Shown: positions 1 through 6,984 of the stretch, one piece after another
How the letters are laid out: each line of letters begins with the position of its first letter
Position numbering within the stretch: position 1 is the stretch's first letter
Assembly (NCBI GenBank): GCA_028679775.1
Contig: JAJRAX010000261.1
Span: 1 to 8,585 of the forward strand
Direction of reading: 5' to 3'
Length of the DNA: 8,585 nt
Source of the DNA: Methanothrix sp.
GTDB taxonomy: Archaea; Halobacteriota; Methanosarcinia; Methanotrichales; Methanotrichaceae
The notes under the pieces: generated by a model
Told to the model about the DNA's origin: nothing
The model's input: the letters and a program-made list of their open reading frames with translations, nothing else
Databases searched by the model: none
Position numbers and translations under genes: made by a program

Positions 1-879
1 GATCCATACTCTTACATCAATCTGGAGCTGCTCCTCGATTTGCCGCACAATGCTGATTTTGCCGCTGCTACCCTTCAGTTTCGCTCGAAATTCCCGGACC
101 CTGCAGCCAATGCATCAAATATCAATATACAAAATATGCTACGGCTGATCGATGATGCAGTTTTTAAGGCTGCAGAGCAGGGGCAAAAGATCGATCTCGC
201 GGTTTATCCGGAACTCTCCACTTCAGGCCCCATTTTTAGTTCCCAGGAGGCAGAGAGGCTTTCTGATACAATCCCTGGGGCGATCACAGATATCTTTGTC
301 GAAAAAGCAAAAGAGAAGGATGTCTTTTTAGTCTTCGGCATGGCCGAGCGAGATGAAATGGATGGTTGTGCGTTTTACAATAGCAGCGTCCTCGTCGGTC
401 CGGATGGAATTGCAGGCAAATACAGAAAGGTTCATCTCAGCTCGTTTGAACGAAATTGGGCCATTCCGGGCGACGGTGGTTTTGCTGCATTTGACCTTCC
501 CTTTGCCAGGATCGGCATGCTCATCGGATGTGATCTGATGTTTCCTGAGTCCTCAGATTCCCTGGCAAAGCTTGGCTGTGACATGCTCTGTGTGCCTGCT
601 CTCTGGGAGAACGCAGGCAACAAATTTATCTGGGAGGCAAGGCTGGCAGAGCAAATGCATCTGGTAATTGCCAATCAATGGGGCAATTTTAAAGACCTCA
701 AAGCTCTAGGTGAGAGCCTTTTATGCAATTATTCCCGATATCCTGAAAAAATTTCGAGGTTTTGGTCTCCTTCTGAGGGTGATGCAATCAACTTCATGAA
801 TTTTGGAACGAAAGACTCCAGAGAAAAGAGGTTTCTGGAAAATGTCGATTACGAAGCATTGCTGGATTTGAGCAGCTAA
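1..879 (+). CDS. Carbon-nitrogen hydrolase (nitrilase superfamily), 5' end probably outside window
   Basis: This is a nitrilase-superfamily amidohydrolase, a cytosolic enzyme family that cleaves amide or nitrile C-N bonds through a Glu-Lys-Cys triad. The frame is open from base 1, so the true start is probably upstream. The only in-frame start candidate seen is TTG at 40, which would give 279 aa with just six residues before the first strand (FAAATLQF). Numbered from that TTG, the triad is intact: E58 in YPELSTSGP, K130 in KYRKVHL, and C164 in IGCDLMFPES. The length fits a single-domain family member. The TTG has only a weak GGAG 12 nt upstream, which favours an earlier start. The gene heads an operon with a GrpB protein and cbiZ. 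Because CbiZ also hydrolyses an amide, a corrinoid or side-chain amide substrate is possible, but this is guesswork; the substrate cannot be read from the sequence. Confidence 0.85.
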   Translation, partial: DPYSYINLELLLDLPHNADFAAATLQFRSKFPDPAANASNINIQNMLRLIDDAVFKAAEQGQKIDLAVYPELSTSGPIFSSQEAERLSDTIPGAITDIFVEKAKEKDVFLVFGMAERDEMDGCAFYNSSVLVGPDGIAGKYRKVHLSSFERNWAIPGDGGFAAFDLPFARIGMLIGCDLMFPESSDSLAKLGCDMLCVPALWENAGNKFIWEARLAEQMHLVIANQWGNFKDLKALGESLLCNYSRYPEKISRFWSPSEGDAINFMNFGTKDSREKRFLENVDYEALLDLSS

Positions 880-898
880 TTTTAGGGTGGTAGAGACT

Positions 899-1501
899 AT
901 GACAAATGAATTTGCAGATCAACATGATTTAAATTATGTAACACATCTAAAAACAAATGTGCCCGTCATCATCTATCCATATAACCCATTGTGGCCCTGC
1001 CTCTACGAGAAAGAAAAAGAGATCATAAAGAGAACTGCAGGACCATGCCTCTTGAGCATAGAGCACATCGGAAGCACCAGTGTTCCGGGACTAATGAGCA
1101 AGGACATTATCGATATCATGGCAGGCGTCGCCGATAAGACAGCTGCGGACGAGTGCCAGAAGCTACTCCTTTCTGCAGGATACGATAACGTTAAAGATCT
1201 GGATCACCCAGAATGGTTCTATCGACTGGGAAAACGCCTAAGCGGTGCCCACTGCCATCTCCATATCGTCAAGGAGAACAGCGAACACCAAAGGAAGCAC
1301 ATTGACTTTAGAGACTGGCTTTGCAATCATCCCGAGGATGCCAAAGCCTATGAACAGATTAAGATAGATCTAGCGAAGAAGTATCGAAATGACAGACCTG
1401 GGTATACCAATGCTAAATGCGATTTCATCGAGAGAATTCTTGAAAAATGCATGATGCATTATAGCGTTGCGATTGTTGCTTCAAGGAGGCCAGACGCTTG
1501 A
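899..1501 (+). CDS. GrpB/UPF0157 family protein (nucleotidyltransferase-like fold)
   Basis: This protein of 200 aa is a full-length member of the GrpB (UPF0157) family, which has a nucleotidyltransferase-like fold and no settled biochemical role. Family marks, numbered from the ATG at 899, are YPYNPLWP near residue 26, the H56-I-GSTSVPGL signature with K68 and the IDI motif at 71-73, the H-x-H-x-H cluster at 118-122, and FRDWL at 137-141. I chose ATG 899 over GTG 887 because the AGGGTGG at 884-890 lies 8 nt before the ATG and would overlap the GTG. The gene starts 19 bp after the amidohydrolase and its TGA overlaps the TTG of cbiZ, so the three genes are probably one transcript with coupled translation. 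GrpB domains are known fused to dephospho-CoA kinase in some bacteria. Any link to corrinoid salvage here rests only on position. Confidence 0.9.
   Translation: MTNEFADQHDLNYVTHLKTNVPVIIYPYNPLWPCLYEKEKEIIKRTAGPCLLSIEHIGSTSVPGLMSKDIIDIMAGVADKTAADECQKLLLSAGYDNVKDLDHPEWFYRLGKRLSGAHCHLHIVKENSEHQRKHIDFRDWLCNHPEDAKAYEQIKIDLAKKYRNDRPGYTNAKCDFIERILEKCMMHYSVAIVASRRPDA
1483..1489 (+). promoter_or_regulatory. Shine-Dalgarno site fixing the cbiZ TTG start
   Basis: AAGGAGG lies inside the end of the upstream GrpB gene, 8 nt before the TTG at 1498. It is a near-perfect ribosome site and supports the non-ATG start and the TTGA start/stop overlap with the upstream gene. Confidence 0.75.
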
Positions 1502-2670
1502 AGCTTGCAGAATTTTACGGCGGCATTGAAATTAACCGGGAGGAGAAGATAGTTTATGCCCGGCTCATATCTCCACATCGGGTTTTGTCAACCTGTCGCA
1601 GCAGTACCGGCGGACTGCATGACGATCTCTTGTATATCTTCAACCATCAATCTTGTGAGCCGAAGGGAGATCATATGAATACAAGGATGCACAAGGTGAT
1701 AGACAGGCCTGACGAATACAAGAAGGATGTCTCTGACCGCTATAATCTCCCTTCCCAGAAATGCGCAACGCTTGGAACCGCAGCCAACATGAACAACGCA
1801 GCCATTTGCCACGAAAGATTTTGCGATCTTGAGGTAGTCACCGTCTGCACAGGAGGCGTTGAGGGAAATGCAGGTCGTGCTGGTGACCCTGCATCTTATT
1901 ATGAGCCGCAAAAGGATAATGAAGATTCCGAGAACGGTCAGAGATCTATCTCGATAGTGGGCACGATTAACGCCATGATATTCATAAACCGGGAATTAAC
2001 TCCTGGGGCAATGGTCACTGCAGTCATCACTGCTACTGAAGCCAAGACAGCTGCTCTGCAGGAGCTGGAGGTCCCTTCTCGCTACTCTGATGAGCTTGCC
2101 ACTGGCACAGGAACCGACCAGATAGCTGTGGCATCAAAGCTTGGTGGTGAGGCAATATCTTATGCAGGCAAACATTCAAAGGTTGGAGAGCTTATCGGCC
2201 GCACCATGCACGATGCAGTCAAGAGGACTCTGTCTCTTCAAAACAGCCTGACGCCTGCCGGTCAATGCTCGTCGTTTGCCCATCTGAAACGCCTCGGAAC
2301 CAGTGAGAAGGAGCTGTGTCAGAAAATTGGCGAATTCCTCTGCAAAGACGATGCCGATATCCTTGAAATGAACTTCTCAAATATCATCAATGATCCCCTC
2401 ACTGTTGCGGCTGTTGCAGCACTGATGCATTTGCGTGACAAGTTCCTCTGGGGCATACTCCCCGATAGCTGTATTCCTGAGGTTCTGGCAGCATACGGAG
2501 CGCAAATATCTGCAGCAGTTTCTGGAAAGAGCAATAGGAGCTATGCATACATGCAGATGCTGTCAGCTTCAGACATGTCCCTGGAAAAGCATGCCTTTCT
2601 GGATTTTGTCTGCCAGGCTCTGGCCCTGGGATTTAAAGAGAAATGGAGCTATCCGGAAAGCCAGGCATGA
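1498..2670 (+). CDS. cbiZ: Adenosylcobinamide amidohydrolase CbiZ
   Basis: CbiZ cleaves the aminopropanol side chain of adenosylcobinamide to give adenosylcobyric acid, letting archaea feed scavenged incomplete corrinoids into cobamide synthesis. The 390-aa product shows the family signatures: VLSTC at 29-33, NHQSCEP at 49-55, CTGGVEGNAGRAGDPA at 117-132, GTIN at 155-158, TEAKTAALQEL at 180-190 and ATGTGTD at 201-207. These cover about the first 250 residues. The remaining 140 form an alanine-rich C-terminal part that I cannot assign with certainty. The TTG start is fixed by AAGGAGG 8 nt upstream. The gene is last in the operon; downstream come a 14-bp palindrome and a T7 tract. A corrinoid permease lies about 2.2 kb downstream, consistent with uptake followed by remodelling. 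No copy of the 28-bp operator is seen before this operon within the window. Confidence 0.92.
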   Translation: MKLAEFYGGIEINREEKIVYARLISPHRVLSTCRSSTGGLHDDLLYIFNHQSCEPKGDHMNTRMHKVIDRPDEYKKDVSDRYNLPSQKCATLGTAANMNNAAICHERFCDLEVVTVCTGGVEGNAGRAGDPASYYEPQKDNEDSENGQRSISIVGTINAMIFINRELTPGAMVTAVITATEAKTAALQELEVPSRYSDELATGTGTDQIAVASKLGGEAISYAGKHSKVGELIGRTMHDAVKRTLSLQNSLTPAGQCSSFAHLKRLGTSEKELCQKIGEFLCKDDADILEMNFSNIINDPLTVAAVAALMHLRDKFLWGILPDSCIPEVLAAYGAQISAAVSGKSNRSYAYMQMLSASDMSLEKHAFLDFVCQALALGFKEKWSYPESQA

Positions 2671-2672
2671 AA

Positions 2673-2686
2673 AAGGCCCAGGCCTT
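2673..2686. repeat. 14-bp inverted repeat just after cbiZ
   Basis: AAGGCC and GGCCTT are separated by CA, beginning two bases after the cbiZ stop. It could fold at the 3' end of the transcript or be chance; it is not directly followed by a T-run. Confidence 0.4.
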
Positions 2687-2737
2687 CTGGATGCAACGCC
2701 ACAGAACGAGCATCATATCCCGTGGAGCTCAGATCCC

Positions 2738-2744
2738 TTTTTTT
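2738..2744 (+). terminator. Oligo-T terminator of the amidohydrolase-grpB-cbiZ operon
   Basis: An uninterrupted run of seven T lies 68 bp after the cbiZ stop and about 50 bp before the next promoter. Archaeal RNA polymerases terminate on T-rich tracts without needing a hairpin, so this is a good candidate end for the cbiZ transcript. The rest of 2671-2791 holds nothing else I recognise. Confidence 0.5.
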
Positions 2745-2791
2745 GCTCAATCATTTCGCAAAGTTTGGCTCGGATTCGACCCAACCTAATG

Positions 2792-2819
2792 CTTAAATAC
2801 AAGTTAATTTGTTTTAAAG
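2792..2819 (+). promoter_or_regulatory. Promoter with palindromic operator, copy 1 (SBP1)
   Basis: The TATA-like CTTAAATA at 2792-2799 forms the left arm of a 28-bp near-palindrome with arms CTTAAATACAAG and TTTGTTTTAAAG around TTAA. Compared with its own reverse complement, 22 of 28 positions match. A start site about 25 bp downstream of the TATA centre would fall near 2822, so the element covers the whole core promoter. It ends 30 nt before the SBP1 start. The same element occurs at 3920-3947 and 6985-7012. Binding of a dimeric repressor is inferred. Confidence 0.7.
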
Positions 2820-2849
2820 CTAATTGCATTGATCTGAGGAAATGATATC

Positions 2850-3866
2850 ATGATAAAGAAAATAATTTGGGTCCTGGTAAGCCTCAGCATACTTGTCACA
2901 GCAGCAAGCGCTGAGAAGGTAACAGTTGTTGATTCCACAGGGCGCTCGGTGGATGTGGAGGCTCCGGTTCAAAGAGTGGTCTCACTGGGGACTGGTGTTG
3001 CAGAATATCTCTTCGCCCTGGACGGGGGAAAATGCCTTGTGGGCAGAGACTCCTACTCACACTTCCCACCGGCCCTTGAGAATGTGACCGTTGCAGGTAA
3101 GAGTTCCTACGCCCCAGATCTGGAGCTCATAATGCAGCTTGATCCTGATCTGGTGATAGCTGATACAATGCTTTCAGATGACGACCTCAAGGAGCTGGAG
3201 GATGCTGGGATTCCGGTAATGATCGAGTCACTTATCGATCCCACCAAAGACATCGAGGTAATGAAAAGACTAAACAGCCTCGTTGGAAATGAAGCGAGAG
3301 CGCGAGAGCTTATCGAGTTCATCCAAAAGTATCAGGATTTGATACAGGAACGCACTGCAGACCTCACGGTCGATGAAAAGCCGAAGGTGTTCTTCGAATG
3401 GGCCGGGACGGAATACTATACTGTCTCCCAGGGCAATCCATCGGATACCTTAATTCGCCTTGCCGGAGGAAACAATATTGCCAAGGACCTTGGAAATAGC
3501 AGTCACACCTATCCCACGGTCAGTCCGGAATGGGTGCTCGATATGGACCCTGATGTGATCATCCAGCAGAGATCCAGCGATAAGCTATTTACTGATGACG
3601 AATTAATGAAACTGAGAGACGCGATATTATCCCGCCCTGAGCTTTCAGATGTTACCGCCATCAAAGATGGGCGAACATATGTGATCTCCAGTGAGATCAG
3701 GTATGGCCTTCGCTCGGTAATCAGCGAGCTGTACATGGCCAAATGGTTCCTACCGGATATCTTTTCCGACCTGGATCCTGAGGCAGTTCATAAGGAGATG
3801 GTCAAGGAATTCTATGGAATTGAACTGGAGGGGGCTTATGCCTATCCCTCCAGCCCTTTAAGCTAA
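2850..3866 (+). CDS. SBP1: BtuF/FecB-type ABC transporter substrate-binding protein, stand-alone
   Basis: This exported binding protein belongs to the family that captures corrinoids, ferric siderophores or haem for ABC importers (periplasmic-binding fold with one linking helix). The 338-aa product has a signal peptide at 1-21 ending ASA before E22, without a lipobox cysteine. The N-lobe begins with the D-x-x-GR segment and VVSLG at 43-47. LDPDLVIADTMLS spans 97-109, a long helix covers about 150-170, and the C-lobe opens at KVFFEW with LAGGNNI at 204-210 and SPEWVLDMDPDVII at 225-238. No C-terminal membrane anchor is visible. GAGGA at 2836-2840 lies 9 nt before the ATG. The gene has its own operator-promoter and terminator and no permease or ATPase directly attached. 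It is closely similar to SBP3 along its whole length, including a shared YAYPSS tail. The ligand is unknown; corrinoid, haem-like or metal-chelate is inferred from context. Confidence 0.88.
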   Translation: MIKKIIWVLVSLSILVTAASAEKVTVVDSTGRSVDVEAPVQRVVSLGTGVAEYLFALDGGKCLVGRDSYSHFPPALENVTVAGKSSYAPDLELIMQLDPDLVIADTMLSDDDLKELEDAGIPVMIESLIDPTKDIEVMKRLNSLVGNEARARELIEFIQKYQDLIQERTADLTVDEKPKVFFEWAGTEYYTVSQGNPSDTLIRLAGGNNIAKDLGNSSHTYPTVSPEWVLDMDPDVIIQQRSSDKLFTDDELMKLRDAILSRPELSDVTAIKDGRTYVISSEIRYGLRSVISELYMAKWFLPDIFSDLDPEAVHKEMVKEFYGIELEGAYAYPSSPLS

Positions 3867-3897
3867 AATGAACCGATTTCATTTCTTAATTTTTATT
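3866..3897 (+). terminator. Hairpin plus T-rich terminator after SBP1
   Basis: AAATGAA (3866-3872) pairs with TTCATTT (3878-3884) across a 5-nt loop, starting on the last base of the SBP1 stop codon. A T-rich stretch with five consecutive T (3890-3894) follows. It separates SBP1 from the next promoter. Confidence 0.5.
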
Positions 3898-3919
3898 AAT
3901 GACTGCATAGGACCAAAAG

Positions 3920-3947
3920 CTTTAAATCAAATTAATTTGTTTTAACT
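3920..3947 (+). promoter_or_regulatory. Promoter with palindromic operator, copy 2 (SBP2-btuC)
   Basis: The TATA-like CTTTAAAT at 3920-3927 is embedded in a second copy of the 28-bp element. Its core CAAATTAATTTG at 3928-3939 is a perfect 12-bp palindrome. The 14 bases TTAATTTGTTTTAA are identical to those of copy 1. The element ends 45 nt before the SBP2 start, so the leader is slightly longer than in the other two units. Control of the SBP2-btuC unit by the same repressor is inferred. Confidence 0.7.
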
Positions 3948-3992
3948 CCAAATAGTTTTAACTATTGCGCAGAAAATACATCAGAGGCGAAA

Positions 3993-4880
3993 ATGAGATT
4001 AAGCTTGGTCGTCATATTACTGGTCTTTATAGGTTCTTTTTTTGCAAATAGCTACGCTGAAGAGGTAACCTCAGTATCCTTGACGGATGATATGGGACGA
4101 ATGGTTACCGTCTCAGAAGCTCCCGCGAGAATTATCTCTCTGTCTCCATCAAATACAGAGATCCTCTTTGCTCTGGGGCTGCAAGATCGCGTGATAGGGG
4201 TGACAAAATATTGCAATTACCCGCCTGAGATCGAAGAACTGAAAAAAAGCGGAAAGATCGTGGAGATCGGTGGATACAAGGACCCGGACATCGAAAAGAT
4301 CATTTCGCTCAATCCAGATCTCGTTTTGGCCAGCAAGATTCAGAGCAGCAGCACTATTCCAGATTTGGAAAATGCAGGCATCTCGACTTTTGCAGTCAAC
4401 TCAGACAACCTCTCACATGTCCTTCAATCAATCAAGAACATTGGAAAAATCACAAGGAAAGAAGAAAAAGCCGCAGAGCTTGTCGAGAGCCTGGAATCCC
4501 GCATAAAAACGTTATCTGAAAAGGTCGATCTCCTTCAGAAAAAAAGAGTCCTCTATGTCTTTATATTTCATGATCTTTCCGAATATCCTTTGATCGACCC
4601 GGAATCAGTGGCGTTGAAGAACCCGGAGATAATTATAACCGGTGTGGGCAGTGGCGAGAGAAAAGATGATCCACTGAATTGGGCCAGAACAGAAGACGGA
4701 ATAGAAGATACGGATGCAAGAAAGGATAATCGGATATACCAGGTCCAGGGCGACATCTTAACCCGCGCAGGCCCTAGAATCGTCGATGCTCTGGAAATGA
4801 TAGCCAAGATCATTCATCCTGAGGCATTTTTATCCATTCTTTCGGTCTGTCACCATCTTCTTTCGTGGGGTGCTCGCTAG
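3993..4880 (+). CDS. btuF: SBP2: BtuF-like corrinoid-binding protein with apparent internal deletion
   Basis: SBP2 resembles BtuF, the binding protein that delivers vitamin B12-type corrinoids to BtuCD. The 295-aa product has a signal peptide at about 1-22 (SYA before E23). The N-lobe follows the BtuF pattern: ARIISLSPSNTEILFALG at 45-62, KYCNYPPE at 72-79 and LNPDLVLAS at 106-114. The C-lobe is shortened. After RVLYVFIFHD (185-194) it passes almost directly to YPLIDPES (198-205), where SBP1 and SBP3 have 36 and 32 residues containing the AGG-NI segment in place of four here. This looks like an in-frame loss of about 30 residues that help form the ligand cleft. The protein ends soon after the usual IVDALEMIAKIIHPE region, with no anchor. 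Its TAG shares one base with the GTG of btuC. It may be non-functional, altered in ligand, or an assembly error; overall length is below the family's usual size. Confidence 0.82.
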   Translation: MRLSLVVILLVFIGSFFANSYAEEVTSVSLTDDMGRMVTVSEAPARIISLSPSNTEILFALGLQDRVIGVTKYCNYPPEIEELKKSGKIVEIGGYKDPDIEKIISLNPDLVLASKIQSSSTIPDLENAGISTFAVNSDNLSHVLQSIKNIGKITRKEEKAAELVESLESRIKTLSEKVDLLQKKRVLYVFIFHDLSEYPLIDPESVALKNPEIIITGVGSGERKDDPLNWARTEDGIEDTDARKDNRIYQVQGDILTRAGPRIVDALEMIAKIIHPEAFLSILSVCHHLLSWGAR

Positions 4881-5998
4881 TGTCTCCCGTTGAGTTCACT
4901 CATGATTTAGAATCTGCCTCGGCAGCAAATGTCCACAGGCACAAAGCCTTAAGGGGGCTAACCGATGAGTATCGGAAATTTGTGGGCAGGAAGATTCTCT
5001 TCTTCTTGATGCTCATCATTGGAGTCATCCTGATGGCTGGCTTTGCTGTTACTCTCGGGTCAGCAAACCTCAGCGTAACTGATGTCTACATTGCGATTGC
5101 AGCCAAATTCCTGCCTGAGCATTTCCAGACGACGCACTTTGCCGATACCATCGTCTGGGGGCTGCGCTTCGAGAGAATCCTCATGGCAATCGTTGCGGGC
5201 ATGGGGCTTTCCATTGCCGGAGCTGCCATGCAGGGAATACTTAAAAATCCGCTGGCCAGCGAGTTTACCCTCGGCGTTTCCTCTGCAGCCTGCTTTGGTG
5301 CAGCATTGGCCATCGTAATGGGTGCGGGCTTTGCCGGCGGCGAATATCTGGTGATCGGCAATTCCTTCATATTCACTTTGATCGCATCCTTCGCAGTCTA
5401 CGGCCTGGCCAAGTACAAGGGAATCACGCCGGAGACCATGATTCTGGCAGGAATTGCCATCATGTACCTTTTCTCTGCCATGACCTCATTTCTGCAATAT
5501 GTCGGCCATGCAGAACAGGTGCAGGAGGTCGTATTCTGGATGATGGGATCCCTTGGAAAGGCCACATGGGACAAACTTTGCATAATTACCCTCGTGCTGA
5601 TCCTCTGTCTTCCCTATCTTGTCATCAAGTCTTGGGATATCAACGCCATCGGTGCAGGAGATGAGACTGCAGAGAGCCTTGGGGTTAACGTGGAGAGGAC
5701 TCGAGTGATCTGCATGATGGTCCTGTCACTCATAACTGCCAGCATCATATGCTTTACGGGAACTATTGGTTTCATTGGTCTTGTCGCACCTCATATTACC
5801 AGGATGGTCATCGGAGGAGATCATCGCTTCCTTTTGCCGGGATCGGCACTGGTGGGCGCGCTTCTGTTGTTAGGGGCTGATACAATGGCCAGAACCATAT
5901 TGGCACCCGTGATATTGCCTGTAGGAATAATGACATCTTTCTTGGGAGTTCCGTTCTTCGTTTATCTCTTCATGAAGAGGAGGAAGGTGTTTTGGTAG
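4880..5998 (+). CDS. btuC: BtuC-type ABC transporter permease (FecCD family)
   Basis: This is the membrane permease of a corrinoid or siderophore importer (BtuC/FecCD family), normally a dimer of about ten-helix subunits bound to two ATPases. From GTG 4880 it is 372 aa: a polar N-terminus of about 36 residues, then many hydrophobic segments beginning near residue 39. Family motifs are AMQGILKNPLA at 116-126, the ATPase-coupling GAGDETAESLGV region at about 258-269, GFIGLVAPHITR at about 297-308 and LPVGIMTSFLGVPFF near 346-360. GTG 4880 is preferred over the in-frame GTG at 4865. It overlaps the SBP2 stop by one base and has GGGGTG just upstream, whereas 4865 would start inside SBP2. The expected ATPase gene does not follow. 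Only a ribosome site and a few plausible codons remain before the convergent uvsE. An ATPase must be supplied from elsewhere or the importer is dead. Confidence 0.9.
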   Translation: MSPVEFTHDLESASAANVHRHKALRGLTDEYRKFVGRKILFFLMLIIGVILMAGFAVTLGSANLSVTDVYIAIAAKFLPEHFQTTHFADTIVWGLRFERILMAIVAGMGLSIAGAAMQGILKNPLASEFTLGVSSAACFGAALAIVMGAGFAGGEYLVIGNSFIFTLIASFAVYGLAKYKGITPETMILAGIAIMYLFSAMTSFLQYVGHAEQVQEVVFWMMGSLGKATWDKLCIITLVLILCLPYLVIKSWDINAIGAGDETAESLGVNVERTRVICMMVLSLITASIICFTGTIGFIGLVAPHITRMVIGGDHRFLLPGSALVGALLLLGADTMARTILAPVILPVGIMTSFLGVPFFVYLFMKRRKVFW

Positions 5999-6006
5999 AA
6001 ATCCAA
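5979..6006 (+). pseudogene. Possible 5' remnant of the missing btuD ATPase gene
   Basis: GGAGG at 5979-5983 is followed 8 nt later by TTG at 5992, the same geometry as the cbiZ start. The TTG overlaps the btuC stop, as the next gene of a BtuCD operon often does. The first codons read M-V-E-I-Q, a typical opening for an ABC ATPase, but no Walker A follows. The frame runs on antisense to uvsE and stops at 6261. It is best read as the stump left when the ATPase body was removed. Five codons are very little evidence, so chance remains possible. Confidence 0.35.
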
Positions 6007-6007
6007 A

Positions 6008-6030
6008 AGGGATCAGTCTTCTCGATCCCT
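6008..6030. terminator. Inverted repeat between convergent btuC and uvsE
   Basis: AGGGATC (6008-6014) and GATCCCT (6024-6030) form a perfect 7-bp stem with a 9-nt loop over the last uvsE codons and the 14-bp gap to btuC. It could serve both converging transcripts, but there is no T-run on either side. Confidence 0.25.
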
Positions 6031-6897
6031 CAGAATTTCCAGGGCCCTTTTGGCGCTTGTCTCTTTGTCTTTGATCTCCAGCATTATATCAAAATCAAGT
6101 CCAGATGTATTTTTTATAAATTTCTTGAACTCCGCTTCATTAATGGATGTTGCATGCTTTCCAGGCCTCTCGCCTTGTGCCTGATTGCTGTAGTCGATCA
6201 TAGGAACTCCGTCATCAATGCTCCAGGTCTTCTTAAGCTCTTCAATAGCCTCTATAAATGATTCACCATTATTGAGGCATTCATGATGCAGAGTATCGAA
6301 GACTACAGGAATTCGTATATTATTATTAATTTCAAGGCAGTCTTTTATGCTATAAAGTCTGTCATCATTTTCTATAACAAGGCTTCCTTTAATGCCTGGG
6401 CTTAGCTCATCATAATTATAAATAAATCTCGATAACGCTTTCTCCCGATCATTGTAAATGCCTCCAACATGAAGCTGAATCTTTGCACTTTCATCGAGTT
6501 TCATTGCATCAAGTAGCTTACAATGATACTCAAGTTCAGCAATGGACCTTTTCACAATCTCCTGATTAGGTGAATTCAGAACTATGAACTGATCCGGATG
6601 CATGGATATTCTGAATTCGTGACATTTTATAAATTGACCGATGCTCCGAAACCTTGAAGCAAAATGATCAACCCAATCAAATTTACATACCGGATGGGAT
6701 GCGAAAGGAATAATATCTGAGCTGATTCTGAAAAATAGGAAGCCATTATGCAGATTATAATCAAGGATTCGCTCAAGGCAGTCAAGATTTTTTGTAACTG
6801 TGTCAATCAGCTTTGCTTCTGAATAGGATGCGAGACGAAATGTACGGTTTGGTGTGCACCCTAGACTCAATGCAATTGCAGGATATCCGATCTTCAT
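6013..6897 (-). CDS. uvsE: UV damage endonuclease UvsE/UVDE
   Basis: UvsE is a TIM-barrel, metal-dependent endonuclease that nicks DNA 5' of UV photoproducts and other lesions to start alternative excision repair. At 294 aa it has normal family length. Visible motifs are GYPAIAL at 4-10, [14 protein letters not shown] at 56-69, RISMHPDQF at 96-104, [15 protein letters not shown] at 141-155, VIENDD at 174-179, VVFDTLHHE at 198-206, DYSNQ at 235-239, RPGKHA at 244-249 and MLEIKDKE at 272-279. These supply the expected metal ligands H100, H143, E176, D201, H204, H248 and E274. Sampled stretches are about 30-38% GC, well below btuC, suggesting separate ancestry. It is convergent with btuC (14 bp apart) and divergent from SBP3, sharing the 144-bp gap that holds operator copy 3. 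No clear ribosome site precedes the ATG. Confidence 0.93.
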   Translation of the reverse strand: MKIGYPAIALSLGCTPNRTFRLASYSEAKLIDTVTKNLDCLERILDYNLHNGFLFFRISSDIIPFASHPVCKFDWVDHFASRFRSIGQFIKCHEFRISMHPDQFIVLNSPNQEIVKRSIAELEYHCKLLDAMKLDESAKIQLHVGGIYNDREKALSRFIYNYDELSPGIKGSLVIENDDRLYSIKDCLEINNNIRIPVVFDTLHHECLNNGESFIEAIEELKKTWSIDDGVPMIDYSNQAQGERPGKHATSINEAEFKKFIKNTSGLDFDIMLEIKDKETSAKRALEILRDRED

Positions 6898-6984
6898 GAT
6901 TTACAAGGCCAGCTAATTGCCTCTCATGCTTCAAAAAGCTTTTCTCAGTCTCATTCCTCGAAAATTGCATTCTGATCCGAAGAT

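Noticed and set aside
887..901. GTG at 887 as start of the GrpB gene
   Set aside because: It overlaps the ribosome site that serves the ATG at 899, and the extra residues are outside the family domain.
1446..1460. 15-bp palindrome AATGCAT-G-ATGCATT near the end of the GrpB gene
   Set aside because: It is inside coding sequence, occurs once, and is not linked to any TATA-like box.
2435..2845. Open frame of 136 codons overlapping the end of cbiZ and the following intergenic stretch
   Set aside because: It lies largely inside cbiZ in another frame, has no family resemblance, and crosses the T-run and promoter of SBP1.
2842..2853. Three-codon upstream frame (ATG ATA TCA TGA) overlapping the SBP1 start
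   Set aside because: It is too short to call. The ATGATATCAT palindrome is likely chance, and the ribosome site is better placed for ATG 2850.
4865..4882. GTG at 4865 as start of btuC
   Set aside because: It would start 15 bp inside SBP2 without a ribosome site. GTG 4880 gives the usual stop/start overlap, with GGGGTG upstream.
5992..6261. Open frame of 89 codons after btuC
   Set aside because: Apart from its first few codons it is antisense to the well-supported uvsE. Only the start region is kept as a possible btuD remnant.
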